A stretch of 64,000 bases of DNA, taken from Collinsella stercoris DSM 13279 (GTDB lineage: Bacteria; Actinomycetota; Coriobacteriia; Coriobacteriales; Coriobacteriaceae). Below are positions 24,142-31,347 of the stretch, in pieces; within the stretch, counting starts at the first letter, position 1; each line of letters starts with the position of its first letter. The notes beneath the pieces were generated by a model, which saw nothing but the letters and a program-made list of their open reading frames with translations, ran no database searches and was not told the origin of the DNA. The DNA lies in NCBI RefSeq assembly GCF_020735465.1, contig NZ_CP085935.1:1674001-1738000 (forward strand). The letters run 5' to 3'. The translations under genes were made by a program, and so were the position numbers.

Positions 24142-26166
24142 CTACATGAGCTCGCACACGCTCTGGGCGAAGGCCACGGGGTCGGCGGGCAGAATGCCCT
24201 CCACCAACAGAGCCTGATCGTAAAGCAGCCCGGCGTAAAGCTCGATCTTGCTCGTGTCGCCCGCCTCCTGCGCGGCGACGAGCTTGTCGAACACCGGGTG
24301 CTTGGCGTTGAGCTCGAGCACGCGCTGCGTCTTGGGCATGGTGCCGGCGTCGGCCTCGGGACCGCGCGCCAGGACCTTCTCCATCTCGAGCGACAGCGGG
24401 CCCTCGGTGGTGATGCACGCTGGGGCGTCGGTCAGGTGCGCGGACACCGCGACCTTTTCGACCTTGTCGCCCAGCGCGTCCTTCATGGCGCCGAACAGGT
24501 CCTCGTGCTCTTTGGAGGCCTCCTCGGCGTCCTTCTTCTCATCCTCGGTGGCAAGGTCCAAATCGCCGGTCGCCACATTCTTGAGCTCCAAGAAGCGGTC
24601 CTCGGTCTCCGGCTCGGCGCCGTCGGCCACAGCCTTGGCGGCAGCCTCACGGGCGGCATCGTCCTCGTAGAGCTTGGGCATGTTCTTCGCAGTGTACCCG
24701 CGCATGGCCTGGAAGGTGAACTCGTCGACGTCGGTCGTGAGCAGCAGCACGTCGTAGCCGCGGTCGAGCACGCTCTTGACCACGGGCATCTTGGACAGGC
24801 GCGTGCGGTCGTCGCCGGCGGCGTAGTAGATGGCCTTCTGGCCCTCGGGCATGGCGGCGGCGTACTCGGCGAGCGTGACCATCTTGTTCTCGCGGGCGCT
24901 CCAGAACAGCAGCAGGTCGGCGAGCTCGTCGGCCTTCATGCCGTAGCTCGAGTAGATGCCAAACTTGAGGCCGCGGCCAAAGTTCTCAAAGAACGTCTCG
25001 TAGGCCTCGCGGTCCTCGTCGCGCATCTTTTCGAGCTCGCTCGTCACGCGCTTCTCAACGCGCTTGGCAATGGCCTTGAGCTGGCGGTTCTGCTGGAGCG
25101 TCTCGCGCGAGATGTTCAGCGAGATGTCCTGCGAATCCACCACGCCGCGCACGAAGTTGTAGTAGTCGGGCAGCAGGTCGGCGCACTTGTCCATGATCAG
25201 GACGTTGGAGCTGTAGAGCGCAAGGCCCTTCTCGTAGTCCTTGCTGTACAAGTCGAACGGCGCGCGCGAGGGGATGAACAGCAGGGCGTCGTACTCGAGG
25301 GTGCCCTCAGCGTGGAAGCTCACCTTGCGCGCAGGGTCCTCAAAGTCGTGGAACGTGGACTTGTAGAACTCGTTGTAGTCCTCGTCCGACACGTCGGAGC
25401 TGCGCTTTTTCCAAATGGGCGTCATGGAGTTGACGGTCTCGAGCTCCTGGTAGTCCTCGTACTCGGGGGTGTAATCCTCGCCAGCGTCATCGGGCTTGTC
25501 CTTCTCGCGGCTCTTGGTAACCATCATCTGGACGGGATAGCGCACGTAGTTGCTATAACGCTTGATGAGGTCCTTGAGACCCCACTCGGACAGGTAGGTG
25601 TCGTAGCTCTCGCCGGGCTCGCCGTTCTCGCCGGGGATGTTCTCGCGGATGGTGAGGATGACGTCGGTGCCGTGGCAGGCGCGCTCGCCCTCCTCGATGG
25701 TGTAGCCCTCAAGGCCGTCGGACTCCCACACGTGCGCGGCGTCCTCGCCAAAGGCGCGGCTGACCACGCGCACCTTCGAGGCGACCATGAACGCGGAGTA
25801 AAAGCCCACGCCGAACTGGCCGATGATGTCGACGTCGTTGCCCTGGTGGTCGGCGTTTTCCTGCTTGAACTCCTGGCTGCCGGAGTGGGCGATGGTGCCC
25901 AGGTTCTTCTCGAGGTCCTCGGCCGTCATGCCAATGCCGTTATCGGAGACGGTGAGCGTGCGGGCGTCCTTGTCGAACGAGACGCGAATCGCCAGGTCGC
26001 CCTGGTCGACCTGGATGCTGGAGTCGGACAGGCTCTTGAAGTTGAGCTTGTCCACGGCATCGGACGCGTTGGAGATCAGCTCGCGAAGGAAGATCTCCTT
26101 GTTGGTGTAGATGGAGTTGATCATCAGGTCGAGCAGCTTTTTGCTCTCCGTCTTGAACTGGCGCAT
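24142..26166 (-). CDS. htpG: molecular chaperone HtpG (Hsp90)
   Basis: A 674-residue cytosolic Hsp90. The N-terminal GHKL ATPase domain shows ELISNASDAVDKL, DNGIGM and GQFGVGFYSAFMV; middle and C-terminal dimerisation domains are complete. The acidic insert KKDAEEASKEHEDL in the C-terminal third is normal variation. The ATG at 26166 (MRQFKTESKK) follows GAAGGGAG; longer frames add an unrelated tail. A promoter-like pair lies at 26410-26438 about 245 nt upstream. No CIRCE element is visible. Confidence 0.96.
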   Translation of the reverse strand: MRQFKTESKKLLDLMINSIYTNKEIFLRELISNASDAVDKLNFKSLSDSSIQVDQGDLAIRVSFDKDARTLTVSDNGIGMTAEDLEKNLGTIAHSGSQEFKQENADHQGNDVDIIGQFGVGFYSAFMVASKVRVVSRAFGEDAAHVWESDGLEGYTIEEGERACHGTDVILTIRENIPGENGEPGESYDTYLSEWGLKDLIKRYSNYVRYPVQMMVTKSREKDKPDDAGEDYTPEYEDYQELETVNSMTPIWKKRSSDVSDEDYNEFYKSTFHDFEDPARKVSFHAEGTLEYDALLFIPSRAPFDLYSKDYEKGLALYSSNVLIMDKCADLLPDYYNFVRGVVDSQDISLNISRETLQQNRQLKAIAKRVEKRVTSELEKMRDEDREAYETFFENFGRGLKFGIYSSYGMKADELADLLLFWSARENKMVTLAEYAAAMPEGQKAIYYAAGDDRTRLSKMPVVKSVLDRGYDVLLLTTDVDEFTFQAMRGYTAKNMPKLYEDDAAREAAAKAVADGAEPETEDRFLELKNVATGDLDLATEDEKKDAEEASKEHEDLFGAMKDALGDKVEKVAVSAHLTDAPACITTEGPLSLEMEKVLARGPEADAGTMPKTQRVLELNAKHPVFDKLVAAQEAGDTSKIELYAGLLYDQALLVEGILPADPVAFAQSVCELM

Positions 26167-26221
26167 GCGCGCTCCCTTCCATACATATAGCGAGGATCGC
26201 TTGGCGGTGCCCCAACGCAAT

Positions 26222-26345
26222 GCCCTGCGACCCATCCCACGAGCCGCGCATTGCGAACCTCGAGCCGCGAGCCGCTAACCGCAAGTTGCGAACTGCGGGC
26301 TGCGACCACGAACCCCTGTCCACACGTTGCGAACTTCGTTCGGAC
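26222..26345. repeat. degenerate short tandem repeats upstream of htpG
   Basis: Imperfect units of about 14-20 bp around GCGAACCTCGAGCCGC and GCGAACTGCGGGCTGCGACC. They lie in the predicted htpG leader RNA. Confidence 0.5.
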
Positions 26346-26409
26346 CACAAGCTTCAATCCGTGGACCGCGAGAAAGCCGCGCTCGTACCCTCGCTTTTAC
26401 TGAACGGGA

Positions 26410-26459
26410 ACTATAGTACCCACTCTCGCGCTCATAAAACCTTAGTCTATAAGACTTAG
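26410..26459 (-). promoter_or_regulatory. possible htpG promoter with dyad
   Basis: On the minus strand TTTATG (26438-26433), 17 bp and TATAGT (26415-26410) form a fair sigma-70-type promoter. Just upstream, 26441-26459 is a 19-bp dyad with halves CTTAGTCT and AGACTTAG. The dyad could bind a regulator. Confidence 0.45.
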
Positions 26460-26505
26460 ATATATGCTCCACATTGCATCTTCGCTCCAAGGAAGTCTTT
26501 GAGGC

Positions 26506-26637
26506 GCTCGAACACGTCCACGCTTTGCTTTCAATCACGCCTGGGCCCCATTCGAACATGCTCACGACTTACTTTCGATCACGCCTATGCCCTGCTCGAA
26601 CACACCCTTGCTCCGCTTTCAACCACACCTGCGCTCT
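26506..26637. repeat. 44-bp tandem repeat, three copies
   Basis: Units start at 26506, 26550 and 26594 (GCTCGAACACGTCCACGCTT, then TGCTTTCAATCACGCC). A second small array of CCCGCAAAACGGCCCCGC units (about 20 bp) lies at 26733-26795. Nothing else was found before the element at 26881. Confidence 0.8.
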
Positions 26638-26880
26638 GTTATAAAACCGGCGCGCAGGCGCGTGCACGCCGCAGAACGCCCTCGCACCGCTCCAAGTCAC
26701 TCCCTTCGTGCGTATCGGAGCTACGCGCACGCGCCGCAAAACGGCCCCGCCCCGCAAAATGGCCACGCACCCCAAAACGGCCCCGCATCCCATTCAAGCC
26801 CTTCCTCACAACCCGCCTCATCCAGCAATTCAAGCGGGGAAAACCTCTTGCAACTGCATACTGCCGCTCTACGTAATTAC

Positions 26881-27018
26881 AAACTTTCGGTATTGGGAAG
26901 CTCTTGTGGATTTCCTTGAGTAGAGACCGATTTTCTTCAACGTTTGCCCAGATAAATTCATCCTCGTGAGTCCCTCTACTCTGCTAAACCCCAAAGAGCT
27001 TCCCAATACCGGAAGTTT
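26881..27018. repeat. structured inverted-repeat element, copy B3
   Basis: A 138-bp element with arms at 26881-26905 and 26994-27018 matching at 24 of 25 positions, but unlike the arms of other copies. The inner stem GAGTAGAG (26918-26925) pairs with CTCTACTC (26974-26981). The spacing from arm to inner stem is 12 nt on both sides. The centre reads, on the minus strand, GGCAAACGTTGAAGA, a shortened form of the core motif. It lies upstream of the gene at 27144. Confidence 0.8.
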
Positions 27019-27143
27019 CTATTTAAAGACGGCTCGCGAGGCACAAATGGGTAGGAGGAACGTTAAAACAAGCGACCATCAATCGCTTCTTTTACCGCCA
27101 TAAGTATGCGCCAACCAGCGCAAGCACGGAATCGGAGGTGCCT

Positions 27144-28229
27144 GTGGATTATCCAATTTGCGCTCAGTCCGCTTTCAATTACTACCGCGTGCCGCCTCAA
27201 ATTCTTATGCTCTATCCGCCGATTCCGCAGCCCAACAGCAGGTTTTACCACGGAAATATCGCCGAATGCGAATGTGTCATTGATCTTCTTGGCACACCTG
27301 TGCACCGCTTGTCACCCATAGACTCAAGCCGCGCGAAAACCAATTTATACGTCACGCATGTCTGCACCCAAGAACTTCCATTTGGTTCCATCCGGGAGAC
27401 GGACCATAGCTTTAGCGTCACATCCCCTGCGCTCACCCTGCTTACCATGGCACCGAGTTTGTCGCGCACGCAGCTGCTCATGGCGATGTACGAATTATGC
27501 GGCGAGTTTGCCGTGTTTCGTCCATCCGACCGTGCGGAAAGAATCCTGCAGGAGGCCTATCGACAAGGCATGATTCCCCTGGGAGCCGGATGGGTCCGCG
27601 TAAAAGACACCCGTGGACGCAAAACAAGTTTATGGCGCAGGGATCCGCTTGTCGAAAAGCATGAGCTTGAGCAATTTGCCCAGAACATCAACGGATTCGA
27701 CGGGGCTAAGAAATTCCGCTGGGCGCTTGAGCGCATGACCGGAATATGTGCCTCCCCATTCGAAGTGCAGGCATCGATGTTGCTGGGACTTGGCCGCCGC
27801 GTGGGCGGCGAAGGCCTTCCCATCAAAAACAATCACCGACTTGCCCTCACCAAACTGGCGCGCAACCTGTACCGCTATGAGCACTGTTACGCTGACATTT
27901 TTATCGAGGGCACGGAGGTGCACCCCGCCATCGACATCGAATGCCAGGGAAGCTCGGTGCATGACAGCGAGGCGGCAAGCATCTCGGACTCCGATCGAGC
28001 GGCGGCGCTCGAATCGCTGGGAATCCAGGTCCTCCCGTTGACATACCGCCAATTCGTTGACGAGGAGAGCTATGAGGCGGTGCGAGCCCTCCTAGGGAAA
28101 AAGCTGAACCGCCCGCTTAAAGCAAAAACTCCCGCGCAAAAACGTGCCGAGCAAAAGCTACGGGCCGAACTGTTCATCAACTGGGAAACGCTCGCACAGC
28201 CCATCGCATGCTCAAAGACCCCGCGATAG
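27144..28229 (+). CDS. uncharacterised protein with a nuclease-like C-terminal region
   Basis: A 361-residue protein that I do not recognise as a named family. The C-terminal part (about 195-310) has the shape of a DUF559/Vsr-type PD-(D/E)xK fold: SPFEVQASMLLGL, then YADIFIEG, then IDIECQG, a run of Asp/Ser, then ALESLGIQVLPLTYRQF. The last motif has Gln where Lys is usual. The N-terminal half is unlike known domains and has His/Tyr/Pro-rich patches. GTG at 27144 is preferred because GGAGG is 5 nt upstream; GTG at 27138 overlaps that site. It is isolated, opposite in direction to its neighbours and lower in GC than them, which suggests transfer. It might be a solitary defence-related protein. 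Confidence 0.75.
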   Translation: MDYPICAQSAFNYYRVPPQILMLYPPIPQPNSRFYHGNIAECECVIDLLGTPVHRLSPIDSSRAKTNLYVTHVCTQELPFGSIRETDHSFSVTSPALTLLTMAPSLSRTQLLMAMYELCGEFAVFRPSDRAERILQEAYRQGMIPLGAGWVRVKDTRGRKTSLWRRDPLVEKHELEQFAQNINGFDGAKKFRWALERMTGICASPFEVQASMLLGLGRRVGGEGLPIKNNHRLALTKLARNLYRYEHCYADIFIEGTEVHPAIDIECQGSSVHDSEAASISDSDRAAALESLGIQVLPLTYRQFVDEESYEAVRALLGKKLNRPLKAKTPAQKRAEQKLRAELFINWETLAQPIACSKTPR

Positions 28230-28232
28230 AAA

Positions 28233-28282
28233 TCGCCCCCGGTTCTTGAGCCCTTATTTTTAGGCTCAAAAAACGGGGGCGA
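28233..28282. terminator. large hairpin between convergent genes
   Basis: TCGCCCCCG pairs with CGGGGGCGA and, inside, TTGAGCC pairs with GGCTCAA. The position between the gene ending at 28229 and the transketolase gene fits a shared terminator, although T runs lie only inside the structure. Confidence 0.6.
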
Positions 28283-28358
28283 CCCGAATGGACGAAAAGC
28301 CGTACGCGCGCCGTAGGGCACCCGGACAGGCCCTTCGACGCACCGAAGCGATGCACCT

Positions 28359-29300
28359 TTACGCGAGCACCTCGCGCACGGCGGAGGCGATGCCCTCGGC
28401 GTTCAGGCCGTACTTGTCGAGCAGGTCGAGCGCCGGGCCGGACTCGCCGTAGACGTCCTGCACGCCCACGCGCTTCACGCGGACCGGGGCGTGCTCGCAC
28501 AGAGCCGCGCACACGGCCTCGCCCAGGCCGCCGATCACGGAATGCTCCTCGACGGTTACCACGCGGCCGGTCTTGGCGGCGGAGGCGAACAGGGTCTCGG
28601 TGTCGAGCGGCTTGATGGTGTGCATGTTGATGACCTCGGCGGAGATGCCCTCGGCCTCGAGCGCCTCGGCGGCCTCGAGCGCGGCGCTCACCATAAGGCC
28701 GCAGGCGACGATGCTCACGTCCGTGCCCTCTCGCATCACGATGGCGCGGCCGAGCTCGAACTCATACGTCTCGGGGTCGTTGATCACCGGCGCGGCCAAG
28801 CGACCAAAGCGCAGGTAGAAGGGTCCATCGGTCGCATAGGCGCAGCGCGTGGCGGCACGGGCCTCCACGTCGTCGGCGGGAACGACCACGGTCATGCCGG
28901 GCACCGCGCGCATGAGGGCGATGTCCTCGTTGCACTGGTGCGTGGCGCCGTCCTCGCCCACGGAGATACCGGCGTGCGTGGCGCCGATCTTGACGTTGAG
29001 GTGCGGGTAGCCGATGGAGTTGCGGATCTGCTCGAACGCACGACCGGCGGCGAACATGGCGAAGGTGCTCGCGAACGCGACGCGACCGGTGGTGGCAACG
29101 CCCGCCGCGAGGCCCATCATGTTGCACTCGGCGATGCCGGCGTCAAAGAAGCGGTCGGGGTAAGCGGCCTTGAACTTGCCCGTCTGGGTGGCGGCGGCCA
29201 GGTCGGCATCGAACACCACGAAGTCATCGTGCTCGGCGCCCAGCTCGACCAACGTCTCGCCGTAGCTCACGCGGGTGGCGATCTTCTTCACGTCTGCCAT
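28359..29300 (-). CDS. tkt: transketolase, C-terminal subunit
   Basis: A 313-residue subunit that carries the pyrimidine-binding and C-terminal domains of a split transketolase. The central DADLAAATQTGKF, the GIAECNMMGLAAG segment with the conserved thiamine-diphosphate Glu, and the C-terminal VTVEEHSVIGGLGEAV are present. Together with the N-terminal subunit it moves two-carbon units in the non-oxidative pentose phosphate pathway. The gene starts 3 nt after the partner's stop, with GGAGG 8 nt upstream, so the pair is co-translated. Confidence 0.94.
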   Translation of the reverse strand: MADVKKIATRVSYGETLVELGAEHDDFVVFDADLAAATQTGKFKAAYPDRFFDAGIAECNMMGLAAGVATTGRVAFASTFAMFAAGRAFEQIRNSIGYPHLNVKIGATHAGISVGEDGATHQCNEDIALMRAVPGMTVVVPADDVEARAATRCAYATDGPFYLRFGRLAAPVINDPETYEFELGRAIVMREGTDVSIVACGLMVSAALEAAEALEAEGISAEVINMHTIKPLDTETLFASAAKTGRVVTVEEHSVIGGLGEAVCAALCEHAPVRVKRVGVQDVYGESGPALDLLDKYGLNAEGIASAVREVLA

Positions 29301-29303
29301 CTC

Positions 29304-30146
29304 TTACGCCTCCTTTGCGAGCTCGGCCGCGCGGGCCTCAAACTCGGCCATGGCCTGCTCGAACTGCTCGTCATTGGGGGCCTTGCCATGCCAGCCCACC
29401 TGACCCTCCATGAAGGAGACGCCCTTGCCCTTGACCGTCTCGGCGACGATGCACACGGGTTTGCCGCTCACCTCGCGAGCAGCCTCGAACGCGGCGCGAA
29501 CCTGCGCCATGTCGTTGCCGTCGGCGAGCTCGATCACATGGAAGCCAAAGGCCTCGAACTTGTTGGTGATGGGCATCGCGGAGTTGACCTCCTCGATGGT
29601 GCCGTCGATCTGCAGGCCGTTGTGGTCCACGATGAGCACGAGGTTGTCGAGGTGGTGGTTGCCGGCGAACATCGCGGCCTCCCACACCTGGCCCTCCTCG
29701 ATCTCGCCGTCGCCGAGCAGGCAGAACGTGCGGTACGAGTCGCCCCAGTGCTTGGCGGCGAGCGCCATGCCCACCGCGGCGGAGATGCCCTGGCCGAGCG
29801 AGCCGGTGGACATGTCGACGCCCGGGGTGTCGTTCATGTTGGGATGGCCCTGCAGGTGGCTGCCGATGTGACGCAGCGTGGGCAAGTCGTCCACGGGGAA
29901 GAACCCACGATGGGCCAGCACGGCATAGAGGGCTGGCGCGCAGTGTCCCTTGGAGAGCACGAAGCGGTCGCGGTCCGCACGGCGCGGGTCGGCCGGATCG
30001 ATGTCCATCTCCTCAAAGTACAGGTACGTGATGATGTCGGCGGCGCCGAGCGACCCGCCCGGGTGACCGGCCTTGGCGGAATGCGTCCCGACCACGACCC
30101 CCTTCCGAACCTCATTGGCAATCTGAATGAGTTCCTCATCGCTCAT
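29304..30146 (-). CDS. tkt: transketolase, N-terminal subunit
   Basis: A 280-residue thiamine-diphosphate-binding subunit. GHPGGSLGAADI, the SKGHCAPALYAVLA motif and the cofactor motif GDGEIEEGQVWEA with DHNGLQIDG mark it. The ATG at 30146 has AAGGAGG 8 nt upstream; a TTG two codons earlier is too close to that site. With transaldolase just downstream in the chromosome (30330-31010), it makes a compact sugar-phosphate rearrangement locus. The dyad at 30259-30280 lies in its promoter region. Confidence 0.94.
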   Translation of the reverse strand: MSDEELIQIANEVRKGVVVGTHSAKAGHPGGSLGAADIITYLYFEEMDIDPADPRRADRDRFVLSKGHCAPALYAVLAHRGFFPVDDLPTLRHIGSHLQGHPNMNDTPGVDMSTGSLGQGISAAVGMALAAKHWGDSYRTFCLLGDGEIEEGQVWEAAMFAGNHHLDNLVLIVDHNGLQIDGTIEEVNSAMPITNKFEAFGFHVIELADGNDMAQVRAAFEAAREVSGKPVCIVAETVKGKGVSFMEGQVGWHGKAPNDEQFEQAMAEFEARAAELAKEA

Positions 30147-30258
30147 GAACAATGCCTCCTTGCATGTGAGCGGTGGCGCGTTATCAGGGTAATCATACCG
30201 GCAGTGCGCAAAATTGGGTCGAAAGCAAACGGTAAATTCAAAACCTTAGAAGCCTAAA

Positions 30259-30280
30259 TTACCGTATCTACCTGCGGTAA
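30259..30280. promoter_or_regulatory. dyad TTACCG-N10-CGGTAA upstream of transketolase genes
   Basis: The half sites are at 30259-30264 and 30275-30280, and a third CGGTAA is at 30230-30235. Placement 85-135 nt before the transketolase start fits an operator. The binding protein is unknown. Confidence 0.4.
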
Positions 30281-30307
30281 AACGCTTGACCAACACCCGT
30301 TTGGGAA

Positions 30308-30342
30308 CACCTCAAATTAGGGACTGTCCCTAATTTGAGGTG
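30308..30342. repeat. palindromic repeat family A, copy A3 (compact, perfect)
   Basis: A perfect 35-bp palindrome: CACCTCAAATTAGGGAC, central T, then its complement. It is the shortest member of family A. The transaldolase stop codon TAG (30332-30330) lies inside it, and the last three codons of that gene (Thr-Ser-Asn) come from its arm. Confidence 0.85.
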
Positions 30343-31010
30343 ACGCGCGCCCAGTCTGCCGCAAACGAGGCCAGACCCGCATCGGTGAGCGGATGGTGCA
30401 GGCACTTCTTGAGGGCCTTCATGGGAACGGTCGCGATGTCGGCTCCCATGAGCGCCGCCTGCGTCACATGGTTGGGCGTGCGGATCGAGGCGGCGATGAT
30501 CTCCACCCGGCCGTCGGGGTTCTTATCGGACCAGTCGTAGTTCTTGATGCAGGCGACAACGTCGGCGAGCTGAGACAGGCCGTCGAGCGCGATGTCGTCG
30601 TAACGGCCCACAAATGGCGAGATGTAGCGCGCGCCGGCGTTGGCGGCCAAAAGCGCCTGCGTGGCGGAGAAGACGAGTGTCATGTTGACGCGCACGCCCT
30701 CGTTGGCAAGCGCGCGGCACGCGGCGAGCCCCGCCTCGCACATGGGCAGCTTAACCACGATATTCGGCGCGAGCGCGGACAGGCGACGGCCCTCCTCGAC
30801 CATGCCCTCGACGGTCATCGCGGTTGACTCCGCCGAGACGGGCAGCCCCTCGCAGAGCTCGGCGATCTTGAGCATATGCGGCTCGAAGTCCTCGAGTTTG
30901 CCGCCGGTCTTGGCGTACAAGCTCGGATTGGTGGTCACACCGGCCAAACAGCCCCAGCTCTTTGCCTCGGCGATCTCGTCAAGGTTCGCGGTGTCGATAA
31001 AGAACTTCAT
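30330..31010 (-). CDS. tal: transaldolase of the small fructose-6-phosphate aldolase/TalC type
   Basis: A 226-residue class I aldolase-fold enzyme. FFIDTANLDEI, GVTTNPSL, IVVKLP with the Schiff-base Lys (about 85), VNMTLVFSATQA and SPFVGRYDD are present. Small transaldolases of this type exchange three-carbon units between sugar phosphates; some members are fructose-6-phosphate aldolases, and the two cannot be told apart safely here. GAGGAGG lies 7 nt before the ATG. The 3' end and stop codon are part of a family A palindrome, which may also end the transcript. Confidence 0.93.
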   Translation of the reverse strand: MKFFIDTANLDEIAEAKSWGCLAGVTTNPSLYAKTGGKLEDFEPHMLKIAELCEGLPVSAESTAMTVEGMVEEGRRLSALAPNIVVKLPMCEAGLAACRALANEGVRVNMTLVFSATQALLAANAGARYISPFVGRYDDIALDGLSQLADVVACIKNYDWSDKNPDGRVEIIAASIRTPNHVTQAALMGADIATVPMKALKKCLHHPLTDAGLASFAADWARVTSN

Positions 31011-31179
31011 GGCAGACCCTCCTCGCGGCAATGTGCCCGTACTCATTACGCGTACACCGCCAGTATAAAAGGTGCAGAAACGCCGCCGAGCCTCCAAGGC
31101 CCCGTGACTTCGATGAGCGGTTGAGTTTTTACATAGCCGGTAGCGGATACGTTCTACAAAGCCAGTGGCGAGCGCGATC

Positions 31180-31345
31180 CGCACCCGCCGACCCGTCTGT
31201 GCGCCCGTGCGCTGCCGGGCCGCCTGCCCATGCGCCGCCGGCGCGTCAGCACACTCGCCCGTGCACCGCCGACCCGCCTGCACACTCGCCTATTTGCCGC
31301 CAACCCGCCGGCACGCCCATGCACCTCCGGCTCGCCCACGCACTC
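31180..31345. repeat. degenerate tandem repeats between transaldolase and kinase genes
   Basis: Imperfect units of about 30 bp with CCGCCGACCCGCCTGCACAC and TCGCCCGTGCACCGCCGACC. No coding evidence. A -10-like TATACT (31067-31062, minus) lies before transaldolase. Confidence 0.55.
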
Positions 31346-31347
31346 GC

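Noticed and set aside
26167..26500. CIRCE-type heat-shock operator upstream of htpG
   Set aside because: No TTAGCACTC-N9-GAGTGCTAA-like sequence was found; only an unrelated dyad is present.
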